Program-made: the position numbers and the translations under genes
Notes under the pieces: model-generated
Databases searched by the model: none
What the model saw: the letters and a program-made list of their open reading frames with translations, nothing else
Told to the model about the DNA's origin: nothing
DNA from: Achromobacter xylosoxidans
GTDB lineage: Bacteria; Pseudomonadota; Gammaproteobacteria; Burkholderiales; Burkholderiaceae_B
Assembly: GCF_014490035.1 (NCBI RefSeq)
Contig: NZ_CP061008.1
Coordinates: 5,642,001-5,706,000 of the forward strand
Direction: 5' to 3'
DNA length: 64,000 nucleotides
Shown here: one piece after another, positions 49,038 through 59,800 of the stretch
Position numbering within the stretch: position 1 is the stretch's first letter
Layout of the letters: each line of letters starts with the position of its first letter

Positions 49038-50823
49038 ACCCGCGCCACATCCTCCTCGCATTCCTGGCGCTGCTGGCGCTGGGCCCGCTGGTGCTGCCGC
49101 CGTTCTATGTGACGCTGCTGAACTACATCGGCCTGTACGCCATGGTGGCGCTGGGCCTGGTGCTGCTGACCGGCGTCGGCGGCCTGACGAGCTTCGGGCA
49201 GGCCGCGTTCGTCGGCGTGGGCGCCTACACCACGGCGCTGCTGACCACCCGCGCGGACACGCTGCCGTCCTGGCTGGCATGGCTGGGCGCATCGCCCTGG
49301 CTGACCCTGCTGGCGGGGCTGCTGCTGACGCTGGTCATCGCCTATCTGCTGGGCGCGATCACGCTGAAGCTGTCGGGGCATTTCCTGCCGCTGGGCACCA
49401 TCGCCTGGGGCCTGTCGCTGTATTTCGTCTTCGGCTCGGTCGAAGGCCTGGGCGGCCACACCGGCATCCCGGACATTCCCGCCATCAACCTGTTCGGCTG
49501 GACGCTGAACCAGGGCGACAACATCTACTACCTGATCTGGGCCTTCCTGCTGGTGGCGGTGTGGTCCACCCAGAATCTGCTGGATTCGCGCGAGGGCCGC
49601 GCCATCCGGGCGCTCAAGGGCGGCCGCGTGATGGCTGAATCGATGGGCGTCGACACGGCGCGCTCGCGCATGGTGATCTTCATCATCGCGGCGCTGCAGG
49701 CCTGCGCCTCGGGCTGGCTGTACGCGCACATGCAGCGCTTCGTGAACCCCAACCCCTTCGGCCTGCAGATGGGCATCGAATACCTGTTCATGACCGTCAT
49801 CGGCGGCGCGGGGCAGGTGTGGGGCGCGCTGGTCGGCGCGGGCGTCTTCACCGTGCTCAAGCAATGGCTGCAGGACTGGATGCCCAGGCTGCTGGGCCAG
49901 ACCGGCAACTTCGAGGTGATCGTGTTCGGCTTCGGCATGGTGCTGCTGCTGCACCGCGCCCGCAGCGGCCTGTGGCCGGTGCTGACGCGCTGTGTGCCGG
50001 TGAAGAAGCAGCAGCGCAAGCTGGACATGAATGCCGAGCCGCTGCCGCGCAAGCCCATGCCGCCGCGCGGCGAGGTGGTGTTGAAGGCCGTGGATGTGAC
50101 CCGCAAGTTCGGCGGCCTGGTCGCCAACAACGCCATGAACCTGGAAATCCGCGCCGGCGAAGTCCTGGCGCTGATCGGCCCCAACGGCGCGGGCAAGAGC
50201 ACCATGTTCAACCAGATCTCGGGCGTGGACACGCCGACTTCCGGCACGGTAACGCTGCTGGGCCATTCCGTGGCCGGCGCCGGCGCGCGCCGCATTGCGC
50301 GGCTGGGACTGTCGCGCACCTTCCAGCACGTGCGCCTGCTGGGCCGCATGAGCGTGCTGGAAAACGTGGCCATCGGCGCCCACCTGCGCGGCCATCGCGG
50401 CGTACTGCCGGCCGCCTGGCGGCTGGACCGCGCCGAAGAAGCGCGCCTGCTGGCCGAAGCCGCGCGCCAGGTCGAACGCGTGGGCCTGGGCAAGCATCTG
50501 CACGACGAGGCCGGCTCGCTGGCCCTGGGGCAACAGCGCATCCTGGAAATCGCCCGCGCGCTGGCGTCCGATCCCTGCATCCTGCTGCTGGACGAACCCG
50601 CCGCCGGCCTGCGCTACCAGGAAAAATGCGAACTGGCCGAATTGCTGAAGAAGCTGCGCGCCGAAGGCATGGCCATCCTGCTGGTGGAGCACGACATGGA
50701 CTTCGTGATGGGGCTGGTGGACCGCGTGGTGGTCATGGACTTCGGCGAGAAGATCGCCGAAGACCTGCCCGCCGAGATCCAGCACAACCCCGCGGTGCTT
50801 GAAGCCTATCTGGGCGGAGTGGA

Positions 50824-50827
<4 letters not shown>
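49034..50827 (+). CDS. Fused ABC permease (LivM-like) and ATPase (LivG-like)
   Basis: A 597-residue two-domain protein. Residues 1 to about 325 are a LivM-type permease ([42 protein letters not shown]). Residues about 345-597 are a LivG-type ATPase, Walker [12 protein letters not shown] near residue 382, signature [16 protein letters not shown] and Walker [13 protein letters not shown]. The fusion removes the usual separate livG gene. It overlaps both neighbours by four bases. Confidence 0.92.
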
Positions 50828-51579
<752 letters not shown>

Positions 51580-51612
51580 AGCACCGGCAGGGGCCTGCCT
51601 GCGCGGCAGGCT

Positions 51613-52548
51613 TCAGGCCACGCCGCGGCGCCTGTCGCGGCGGTACATGGCATAGCCCAGCGGCCACAGGGCCGCGACCATGAACTTCGCCATGGGATTG
51701 GTCAGCTTGTAGGCTTGCACCGCCGTCGGCACGCCGGAGTGCTTCAGATGCAGCCGAAAGCGTGTGTAGCGCGCCGCGGCCATGATGAATTCGCGCGGGC
51801 GGTAGCGGAAGAATTCCAGGTGATGCTGCAGCATGTCCCAGGCCAGCAGGTACAGGCCTTGCGCGTTGTTGCTCACGGAAACGGCGCCCTGGCTCAGGGC
51901 GCCGGGCGTGTCGTGATAAGTCCGCACCACACGGTTGATGAAGCGGCTGAGATAACCCGCCCGCGCAATCGCCCACCACACCAGGCTTTCGGGCACAAAG
52001 CCTGCGACATCCTCGGGGAAGGGATACTTCCTGAGGATGTCGGTGCGCATACAGCCGAATTTCTCGCCTTTGATGCGATAGCGGAAATAGACGTCCACCG
52101 CCGTGCTGTCGAACACGTCCTGCGGATAGCGGTCGCCGACGATACTGCCATCGGGACGCGCGCACAGCCCCGTCACGGCCACGTAGGATTCGCGCCGCGC
52201 CGGCGGAATGCCGTCCCAGACCTCCTTGAACGTGGCCAGCGCGTCGGCCGGCATTTCGTCGTCGCTGTCCAGGGCGACGATGAGTTCGCCGCGCGCCTCG
52301 CGCACGCCGCGGTTGAAGGCGGTTTTCTTGTGGCGGTTGTTCTGCCAGAAGTAGCGGATCGGAAAATCGGCGCGCGCCTGCCAGTCCAGGATGGATTCGT
52401 GGGTGTTGTCGGTGGAACCGTCGTCCACCACGACCCATTCGAAATCCCGGAAAGTCTGCCGGGAAAGCGATTCATATACCCGGTGCAGCGTGCCCGCCCG
52501 ATTGTAGGTGGGCGTCAAAACAGTGAAAAAAGTTGGTGTGTCGGTCAT
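51613..52548 (-). CDS. Family 2 glycosyltransferase
   Basis: A 311-residue GT-A fold enzyme. It starts FFTVLTPTYNRAGTLHRVYES, with WVVVDDGSTDNTHE for the nucleotide-binding aspartates and ALDSDDEMPADA for the metal DxD motif. There is no clear membrane span except weak hydrophobicity near the C-terminus (VAALWPLGYAMY). The donor and acceptor are unknown; no polysaccharide cluster is near. ATG 52548 was chosen; the frame is open 44 codons upstream. Confidence 0.85.
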   Translation of the reverse strand: MTDTPTFFTVLTPTYNRAGTLHRVYESLSRQTFRDFEWVVVDDGSTDNTHESILDWQARADFPIRYFWQNNRHKKTAFNRGVREARGELIVALDSDDEMPADALATFKEVWDGIPPARRESYVAVTGLCARPDGSIVGDRYPQDVFDSTAVDVYFRYRIKGEKFGCMRTDILRKYPFPEDVAGFVPESLVWWAIARAGYLSRFINRVVRTYHDTPGALSQGAVSVSNNAQGLYLLAWDMLQHHLEFFRYRPREFIMAAARYTRFRLHLKHSGVPTAVQAYKLTNPMAKFMVAALWPLGYAMYRRDRRRGVA

Positions 52549-52689
52549 GCCCACTGAGCCCCTTTGCGATGCGTCGAGCAAGCGCTGCGGTCTTGGTTTT
52601 GGTGTTTTCGCCTGAAGTTTAGGGGATATGCACGCGCGTTCCGGCCCTGTAAGGCTCAAATTTGCAATCAAATCTGACAAAAACGACAG

Positions 52690-52717
52690 TTGACAGGCCG
52701 TCTCGGCACTTTATCTG
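52690..52717 (+). promoter_or_regulatory. Candidate promoter of the LysR gene
   Basis: TTGACA (52690-52695), a 16-base spacer and TATCTG (52712-52717). The gap before the LysR gene has no gene of its own. Confidence 0.45.
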
Positions 52718-52771
52718 CCTTGGACGCACTCCTTAGTGGCGTACACTCGGGCGGCCAAAACCGGAATGCCT

Positions 52772-53740
52772 ATGGAAGCTTCGACCGTCCAGCTCAATGA
52801 CATCGCCTTGTTCGTGGAGGTTGCCAAGCGCAAAAGCTTCAGCATGGCGGCGCGCGCGCTGAACATGCCGACTTCGACTTTATCGCGGCGCATCAACGAG
52901 CTGGAACGCGCCATCGGCCTGCGCTTGATCAACCGCAACACGCGCCGCTTGGATCTCACCGAAGCCGGCGCGGCCTACATGCGGCGCTGCCAGGGCCTGA
53001 TCGACGAAGCCAGGTTGGCGCATGAGCAGCTGCAATCGCTGTCCGGCGGCCCTTCTGGCAACCTGCGGGTATCCATGCCCTACAGCCTGGCGATGTGGCT
53101 GCTGCCAGAAACCATCAACGATTTCACCGACCGCTATCCGGAAGTGGAATGCGAGTTCGACCTGAGCATGCTGACGGCCTCCGACGCGCAGGGCACGCCG
53201 TTCGACATCGTGCTGCGCTTCGGCAGCAACGCCGACTACCCGCTGGCAGCGGCCAGCGCCGCCGACATCAACGGCAACGGCGGCATGCATGGCGGCGCGG
53301 TCGTACAGGAGCTGGTCTCCCTGGACAACTACCTGTATGCCTCCGACCGCTACCTGGAACGCCACGGCGAGCCCGAGACGCCGGCGGATCTAAGCCGGCA
53401 TCAGTGCCTGCGCACCACCATCGACGAGGCGCATTCGCACTGGACGCTGCGCCGCGGCGCGGTCAGTGAACGCGTGCCGGTCAGCGGCCACCTGGCGGCC
53501 AACAATATGAGCATCGCGGGCACCCTGGCAGGCCTGGACCTGGCGATCACGCGCATGCCGCACTGCCTGGCGCTGGAGCCCATCATCAAGCGCAATTCGC
53601 TCAAGCGCGTGCTGCCAGGGTGGTCGGTGGATCCGATCTCGATCTACGTGGTGTATCCGTCCAGCATCCAGCCGGCCAAGACCCGCGCCTTCATGGATTT
53701 CATTCTGCCCAAGCTCGGTCCGCCCCAGGACCAGGCATAG
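52772..53740 (+). CDS. LysR-family regulator
   Basis: A 322-residue regulator. The N-terminal winged helix contains FVEVAKRKSFSMAARALNMPTSTLSRRINELE. The effector domain follows from about residue 90 and carries an unusual insert, DYPLAAASAADINGNGGMHG, where relatives have a short loop. No obvious divergent target exists: the gene to its left is on the other strand but encodes a glycosyltransferase. ATG 52772 has CGGA six bases upstream; ATG 52766 adds two residues. A bidirectional terminator follows. Confidence 0.85.
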   Translation: MEASTVQLNDIALFVEVAKRKSFSMAARALNMPTSTLSRRINELERAIGLRLINRNTRRLDLTEAGAAYMRRCQGLIDEARLAHEQLQSLSGGPSGNLRVSMPYSLAMWLLPETINDFTDRYPEVECEFDLSMLTASDAQGTPFDIVLRFGSNADYPLAAASAADINGNGGMHGGAVVQELVSLDNYLYASDRYLERHGEPETPADLSRHQCLRTTIDEAHSHWTLRRGAVSERVPVSGHLAANNMSIAGTLAGLDLAITRMPHCLALEPIIKRNSLKRVLPGWSVDPISIYVVYPSSIQPAKTRAFMDFILPKLGPPQDQA

Positions 53741-53758
53741 GCCGGTCCGCGCAGGACG

Positions 53759-53795
53759 AAAAAAAACCCGCCGGCGCGCCGAGCGGGTTTTTTTT
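53759..53795. terminator. Bidirectional terminator after the LysR gene and the small basic gene
   Basis: AAACCCGC (53764-53771) pairs with GCGGGTTT (53783-53790). Eight T follow on the plus strand, and an A-run precedes the stem, giving T on the minus strand. It can end both converging genes. Confidence 0.9.
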
Positions 53796-53832
53796 GATCT
53801 GGCCGAGCCTGGGCTGCGGCCGGACGCGTCAA

Positions 53833-53961
53833 TTAGACGCGCTTGATCTTTTCCAGCATCTTGAAAACGCCCTTGGGCGACTTGACGAACAAGCGCTTGA
53901 AAGCCTTGCCCAGGCAACGGCGTTCCAGGGTGTTGCGACGCACGCGTTTGCGTTCAGCCAT
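53833..53961 (-). CDS. 42-residue highly basic small protein
   Basis: A short gene I do not recognise. It has a strong ribosome-binding site (CAGGAG, eight bases before ATG 53961) and a -10-like TAAAAT upstream (53,961 side, + strand positions 54042-54047). The peptide starts MAERKRVRRNTLERR and ends KMLEKIKRV, with 16 Lys/Arg against 3 Glu, and is probably helical with a basic face. It might bind RNA, DNA or the ribosome. It is not L34, L36 or another short ribosomal protein I know. Its terminator and promoter context argue that it is real. Confidence 0.7.
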   Translation of the reverse strand: MAERKRVRRNTLERRCLGKAFKRLFVKSPKGVFKMLEKIKRV

Positions 53962-54041
53962 GTTGATTCTCCTGTTGAATTTGCGGAAATGTTGCCCGCA
54001 CAACCGGATACTGGGCTGGCGGAAAATTCGGGTAACTTGGC

Positions 54042-54047
54042 ATTTTA
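54042..54047 (-). promoter_or_regulatory. -10 element for the small basic gene
   Basis: On the minus strand TAAAAT lies about 80 bases upstream of the ATG. A -35 box is not clear (TTGGCG at a 19-base spacing). Confidence 0.4.
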
Positions 54048-54149
54048 GCCTGAAATGCCCTGACGGCGCCAATGACGCGAAAATGCGGCGTTTCCGCCAC
54101 GTTCGCGCCAGGAGCAATCAAATGCGGGACGGAACACCGCCCAGTCAGC

Positions 54150-54175
54150 CTGGACAGTCGCCCGCGCCTGTCCAG
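54150..54175. repeat. Hairpin downstream of kdgK
   Basis: CTGGACAG (54150-54157) pairs with CTGTCCAG (54168-54175) with a ten-base loop. No T-run follows on the minus strand. The rest of the 225-base gap between the small basic gene and kdgK holds only the promoter above. Confidence 0.45.
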
Positions 54176-54186
54176 CCCCCCGGCGA

Positions 54187-55119
54187 TCAGCAGGACAGGC
54201 TCTTCAGCCGCTCCAGCACCTGTTCCTTGCGCGGCAGCGGATCGACCGCGCCGTAGCCCAGCGTGGACAAGGCCGCCGCGGCATTGGCGTAACGCACGGC
54301 ATCTTCCCAGGAGTCTCCCTGGCAGCGGCGCGCCAGCAGGCTGCCGGCAAAGCAGTCGCCCGCCCCGGTCGCGTCCACCGCATCCACGCGCAAGGCGGCC
54401 ACGGGTACGCGGCGCTGGCCGTCGTCGATGATGGAGCCGTCCTTGCCCAGCTTCAGCACCACCACGCCGGTGGCGCCGGCGTCGCGGATCCAGTCCAGCG
54501 TGCGTTCCGGATCGTCGTTGCCGGTCAGATGCTGCATATCGTCCATGCTGGGCAGGAACAGGTCGGCCGTGCGCATGGTTTCGCGCAGCACGGCGCGGGC
54601 GCGGTCCACCGGCCACAGGCGCAACCGCAAGTTCGAGTCCAGGCTGACCTGGACGCCGGCCGCGTGCGCGCGCTCGATGGCGGCGAACACGGTATCGCAG
54701 GCGCTGGTGCTGATGGCCAGGCTGATGCCCGACACGTGCAGGTAGCGGGCGCGTTCGATCAGGCCCGAATCCAGGCTGGCCGGCGTCATCAGGCTGGCGG
54801 CCGAGCCGCGGCGCAGATAGCTGAAGGCATGGCCGTCCGGGCCATGCTGCACGAAGTACAAGCCGGTGTGGGCCTGCTCATCCACCTGCACGCCGGACGT
54901 ATCCACGCCTTCGGCCCGCCACAAGTCCAGGAACTGCTGGCCGAAGGCGTCGTTGCCGACCCGCGTCAGATAGGCGCAGCTTGCGCCCTGCCGCGCGGCT
55001 GCGATGACGGCGTTGGAGGTGTCGCCGCCAAAGCCCTGCAGATACTGGCGCTGGTCCTGGTGCGTCTGGTTCAGTTCGACCAGAGGCTCGCCCAGCGCGA
55101 CGATATCGAAATCAGCCAT
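54187..55119 (-). CDS. kdgK: 2-dehydro-3-deoxygluconate kinase (PfkB family)
   Basis: A 310-residue ribokinase-family enzyme. The N-terminal part has EPLVELNQ and FGGDTSNAVIAAARQG; the catalytic anion hole is DATGAGDCFAGS. It would make 2-keto-3-deoxy-6-phosphogluconate, the substrate of the aldolase encoded just upstream, whose gene overlaps it by eight bases. The assignment to KDG rather than another sugar rests on that pairing. Confidence 0.85.
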   Translation of the reverse strand: MADFDIVALGEPLVELNQTHQDQRQYLQGFGGDTSNAVIAAARQGASCAYLTRVGNDAFGQQFLDLWRAEGVDTSGVQVDEQAHTGLYFVQHGPDGHAFSYLRRGSAASLMTPASLDSGLIERARYLHVSGISLAISTSACDTVFAAIERAHAAGVQVSLDSNLRLRLWPVDRARAVLRETMRTADLFLPSMDDMQHLTGNDDPERTLDWIRDAGATGVVVLKLGKDGSIIDDGQRRVPVAALRVDAVDATGAGDCFAGSLLARRCQGDSWEDAVRYANAAAALSTLGYGAVDPLPRKEQVLERLKSLSC

Positions 55120-55762
55120 GGGCGGCCTCCCGGGTGCGGATGATCTGCGCCACCAGCGCAGCGGTGTCGCGGGCAGCGAAGGCCGCCTTGTCATAGAGAT
55201 TGCTGCCGATGCCGACGATGGCGGCGCCGGCGGCGAAGTACGAGCCCATGTTGTCCTGGGTAACGCCGCCCGTGGGGCAGAAAATGGTGTCCGGATACAC
55301 CGACTTGAGCGCGGCCAGGTGCTTGGGGCCGCCGGTGTCCGCGGGGAAGATCTTCACCACGTCCACGCCCGCGCGGCGCGCCGCCAGCACTTCCGTGGGC
55401 GTGAAGGCGCCCAGCAGGCAGAGCGCGTCGGCCGCATGCGCCAGATCGACGATGTCGGTGGCCAGCGCCGGCGACACCAGGAAGTCCGCGCCGGCGACCA
55501 AGGCCTCGCGCGCCTGGTGCTCGTCCAGCACCGTGCCCACGCCCAGCAGCAGCGCGCTGCCGTGCTTGTCGCGCAGCGCCCGCAGCAGGTCGGTGACGCC
55601 GGGAATGGTCCAGGTCAGTTCCAGCGTGGTGCAGCCGGCGGCCACCGCGACTTCGGCCGCATAGGCGGCGGTGGCGGCGTCCGTGTAGCGCAGCACGGGG
55701 ACGACCCGGGAGGCCAGCAGGGTGGAGAGCTTGGAGGCGAGAGGGGCAGCGGTTGCGGTCAT
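55112..55762 (-). CDS. eda: 2-dehydro-3-deoxy-phosphogluconate aldolase (Eda-like)
   Basis: A 216-residue class I aldolase. The Schiff-base Lys is in DVVKIFPADTGG and the catalytic Glu in TTLELTWTIPG; FCPTGGVTQDN follows. It splits KDPG into pyruvate and glyceraldehyde 3-phosphate in the cytosol. The galactose-series homologue DgoA is an alternative. It is co-transcribed with kdgK and preceded by an IclR regulator. Confidence 0.85.
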   Translation of the reverse strand: MTATAAPLASKLSTLLASRVVPVLRYTDAATAAYAAEVAVAAGCTTLELTWTIPGVTDLLRALRDKHGSALLLGVGTVLDEHQAREALVAGADFLVSPALATDIVDLAHAADALCLLGAFTPTEVLAARRAGVDVVKIFPADTGGPKHLAALKSVYPDTIFCPTGGVTQDNMGSYFAAGAAIVGIGSNLYDKAAFAARDTAALVAQIIRTREAAHG

Positions 55763-55784
55763 GGCATTCCTTGGAGGCAGGCGG

Positions 55785-56570
55785 TCAGGCGCCGCCGGGC
55801 GATACCGGCAGGACGGCGAGTTTGGCCGCGGCGGCATCGCGCAGCCGCAGCAAGGGTTCGATATAGGCGGCTTGCGGGTCTTCGCGGCGCCGGAACAGCA
55901 AGGTACTGACGCTGACGCCGGCGACGGGCCGTCCGGCCGCGTCGCACACGGCCACGCCATAGCAGACGATGCCGGCTTCGTTTTCCTCGTCGTCGGTGGC
56001 GTAGCCGCGGGCGGCGGCCGCATCCAGCACCGCGCGGAGTTCGGGCAGGCTGGTCACGGTGCCGGGCATGCGGGCCGTCAACGGCAGTTCGCGCAGCAGG
56101 CGCTCGCGCGACGCCGGGTCCAGCGCCGCCAGATAGGCCTTGCCGACCGCGCTGGAATGCAGCGCCACGCTGGCCCCGACACGCGAGGCCATGCGCACCG
56201 GACCGGGGCTTTCCAGCTTGTCGATATAGGTCATCTCGTGCCCTGCAGGCACGGCCAGGTGCACGGTTTCGCCGGTTTCATCGCGCAAGGCCTGCAGGTC
56301 GGGCGCCAGCGCCGCGCGCAGGTCGAACTGCGACCAGGCCCGGCTGGCCAGCGACATCAGGCGCGGTCCCAGGCGGTAGGCGCCGCCGGTTTCGGCCACC
56401 ATGCCCTGTTCGGCCAGCGCCGCGACGATGCGGTAGACGGTGGGCCGGGGATAGCCGCAGCTGCGCGCCAACGACGCGGCCGTGGGCGGCTGGGGCGCAT
56501 CCGCCACCGCCTGCAGCACCGTCATGAATTTGGCGAACGCCGCGGCGCCCGGGACCTTGGTTTCCAGCAA
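55785..56570 (-). CDS. IclR-family regulator of the eda-kdgK genes
   Basis: A 261-residue regulator. The winged helix includes TAASLARSCGYPRPTVYRIVAAL; the effector domain ends near VAGVSVSTLLF. It sits upstream of eda and kdgK on the same strand, so it probably controls its own operon, as in KdgR-type regulators. The start is TTG 56570, chosen because GGAG lies seven bases upstream; the next ATG is 15 codons inside and has no site. Confidence 0.82.
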   Translation of the reverse strand: MLETKVPGAAAFAKFMTVLQAVADAPQPPTAASLARSCGYPRPTVYRIVAALAEQGMVAETGGAYRLGPRLMSLASRAWSQFDLRAALAPDLQALRDETGETVHLAVPAGHEMTYIDKLESPGPVRMASRVGASVALHSSAVGKAYLAALDPASRERLLRELPLTARMPGTVTSLPELRAVLDAAAARGYATDDEENEAGIVCYGVAVCDAAGRPVAGVSVSTLLFRRREDPQAAYIEPLLRLRDAAAAKLAVLPVSPGGA

Positions 56571-56695
56571 TGTTGTCTCCAGCTAATGGCTGCATGCCTT
56601 TAGCAATGAATCTACAGAATGCGCAACGCCGACAGCGCGAAATTCAGACGAATCTGCGATACTGTTTATTTGTACAGCTAGTGATCTTCCATTCT

Positions 56696-56710
56696 GTCCA
56701 CATTATGGAC
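56696..56710. promoter_or_regulatory. Candidate IclR operator
   Basis: GTCCA-CATTA-TGGAC is a perfect 15-base inverted repeat in the 242-base gap before the IclR gene. On the minus strand it overlaps a CATAAT -10 box (+ strand 56702-56707) that has TTGACT 19 bases upstream (56727-56732). Confidence 0.45.
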
Positions 56711-56812
56711 TGGTGACTCACAATATAGTCAATTATTCCATATCGCCGCGCTCGGAACCAGCGATGGGTTGTCGCTCGGGCAGGCCTCTCCCCTCAGGCT
56801 ACGATACCGTCC

Positions 56813-59800
56813 ATGAGCTCCCAAATTCGCATCGTTGGCGCCCGCCAGAACAATCTCAAGAACCTGGACCTGACCATCGCCACCGGCGAACTGGTCGTCG
56901 TGACCGGCGTGTCGGGGTCCGGCAAAAGTTCGCTGGCCTTTGACACCCTGTACGCCGAGGGGCAGCGGCGTTATGTGGAAACCTTCTCGCCCTATGCGCG
57001 CCAGTTCCTGGACCGCATGGACAAGCCGCAGGTAGACCGCATCGAAGGCATCCTGCCCGCCATCGCCATCGACCAGACCAACCCGGTGCGCAGTTCGCGC
57101 AGCACGGTCGGCACGATGACGGAACTGAACGACCACCTGAAGCTGCTGTTCGCGCGCGGCGCCAAGCTGTATTGCCGCGGCTGCGGCAAGGTGGTGCGGC
57201 GCGACACCCCTGATTCCGTCTACCACTCGCTGGCCGAACGCGCCGCCGCCGCTGGCGATCCGCGGCTGGTGGTGACCTTCCCCATTGCGGTTCCCGCCAA
57301 CTTCACCGAAGAGGAAGTGCGCGGCTTCCTGGAGCAGCAGGGCTACACCCGCGTGCACGCCGAGGAAAACGCGGCGCCGCGCGCAGCCGCCCCGGCCAAG
57401 GGCGCCAAGAAAGCCAAGGCAGCAAAAGGCAGCACCGAATTGCGCCGCATCCTGCACGTGGTCCAGGACCGCTTCCGCTTTGCCGGCACCGAACGCGAAC
57501 GCATCATGGAAGCGCTGGACACGGCGTTGCGCATGGGCGCCGGCCACTTGGCCGTGTACGTCATGGACGCCGAGGGCGGCAATGCCCACATCTGGAAGTA
57601 CAGCGACCGCCTGCACTGCGCCGACTGCGACATCGAATACACCGATCCGCTGCCCAGCAGCTTTTCGTTCAACTCGCCGCTGGGCGCCTGCGAAGCCTGC
57701 CGCGGCTTCGGCCGCGTGATCGGCATCGACTTCGGCCTGGTCATCCCGGACGAAAACAAGACCCTGCTGGAAGGCGCCATCAAGCCCTGGACGACCCCTT
57801 CATACAAGGAATGCCAGGACGAGCTGCAGAAGTACGCGCCCAAGGCCGGCGTGCCGTTGGGCGTACCCTGGAAGAAGCTGAGCGAAGAACACAAGCGCTG
57901 GGTGCTCTACGGCACGCCCGACTGGAAGGGCGGCAACGACGCCTGGAAGCACCAGTGGTACGGCGTGCAGCGCTTCTTCGACTGGCTGGAAACCAAGGCC
58001 TACAAGATGCACGTGCGCGTGCTGCTGTCGAAATACCGCAGCTACACGCCCTGCCCCACCTGCAATGGCGCGCGCCTCAAGCCCGACGCGCTGCTCTGGC
58101 GCCTGGGCACCAAGGAAGAAGCCGACACCGTGCTGCCGCCTGACGACGGCCGCTACAAGCGCTTCATGCCGGTGAGCGCCAACTGGAGCCGCGAACAGCT
58201 CGACAACCTGGGCGGCCTGTCCATCCATGACGTGATGCTGCTGCCGATCGAACGCGTGCGGATCTTCTTCGACACGCTGTCGTTCTCCGGCGCGCTGGAC
58301 GCCGCCACCGACCTGCTCATGACAGAAGTGCGCGCGCGCCTCAAGTTCCTGTGCGACGTGGGCCTGGGCTACCTGACGCTGGACCGCCAGAGCCGTACCT
58401 TGTCGGGCGGCGAAGTGCAGCGCATCAACCTGACCACGGCGCTGGGCACCTCGCTGGTGAACACGCTTTTCGTGCTGGACGAGCCTTCCATCGGCCTGCA
58501 CCCGCGCGACATGCACCGCGTGGTCGAAGTCATGCACCGCCTGCGCAACGCCGGCAACACGCTGGTGGTGGTGGAGCACGACCCGCAGGTCATGGTGGCC
58601 GCGGACCGCATCATCGACATCGGTCCCGGCCCCGGCGAACGCGGCGGCCAGATCGTCTTCGACGGCACGCCGTCCCAATTGCGCGCGGCGCGCACGCTGA
58701 CGGGCGACTACCTGGGCGGCCGCCAGCGCGTGGAAGCGCCGCGCCCCATGCCGGTGGCGGCGAACACGCCGCGCCTGCTGCTGGAAGGCGTCAGCGCGCA
58801 CAATCTGAAGAACGTCTCCGTCGAACTGCCGCTGGGCCGCCTGGTCTGCGTGACAGGCGTATCCGGCTCCGGCAAGTCCACGCTGGTACAGGACGTTCTC
58901 TACCCCGCCCTGCTCAAGCAGAAGGGCAAGCCCTCGGAAGCGCCCGGCGCCTTCGAACGCCTGCTGGGCGCCGAACAGATCGCCGACGTGGTCATGGTGG
59001 ACCAGACCCCCATCGGCAAGACGGCGCGCTCCAACCCGGCCAGCTACGTGGGCGCGTTCGACGCGATCCGCAAGCTGTTCGCGCAAGCGCCGCTGGCGCG
59101 CGAGCGCGCCTACACGGCCGGCACCTTCAGCTTCAACGGCGGCGACGGCCGCTGCCCCACTTGCGGCGGCACCGGCTTCGAACACGTGGAAATGCAGTTC
59201 CTGTCCGACGTCTACCTGCGCTGCCCGGATTGCGACGGCAAGCGCTTCCGCCCAGAAGTGCTGGAAGTGCGCGTCGAACACCTGGGCAAGAGCGCGTCCA
59301 TCGACGAAGTGCTGGAGATGACGGTCAGCGAGGCGCTGGACTTCTTCAAGGGCCTGCGCGACGTGCAGACGGGCCTGGCGCCGCTGGCCGACGTAGGCCT
59401 GGAATACGTGCGGCTGGGCCAGCCCGTGCCCACTCTGTCGGGCGGCGAGGCGCAGCGCCTGAAGCTGGCCGGCCACCTGGCCGAAGCCGCGCGCAGCGGC
59501 ATCTCCACCGCCAAGGTCGCCAAGAAGGGCAGCCTGTTCCTGTTCGACGAACCCACCACCGGCCTGCACTTCGACGACGTGGCGCGGCTGATGCGCGCGT
59601 TCCGCAAGCTGCTGGCCGCCGGCCACACGCTGCTGGTGATCGAGCACAACCTGGACGTGATCCGCGCGGCCGACTGGCTGATCGACCTGGGCCCCGAAGG
59701 CGGCGACGCCGGCGGCCTGGTCATCGGCACCGGCACGCCGCAGGACCTGATGGACAACCCCAAGTCGCACACGGGCGCCGCCCTGCGCGACTACGAAGTC

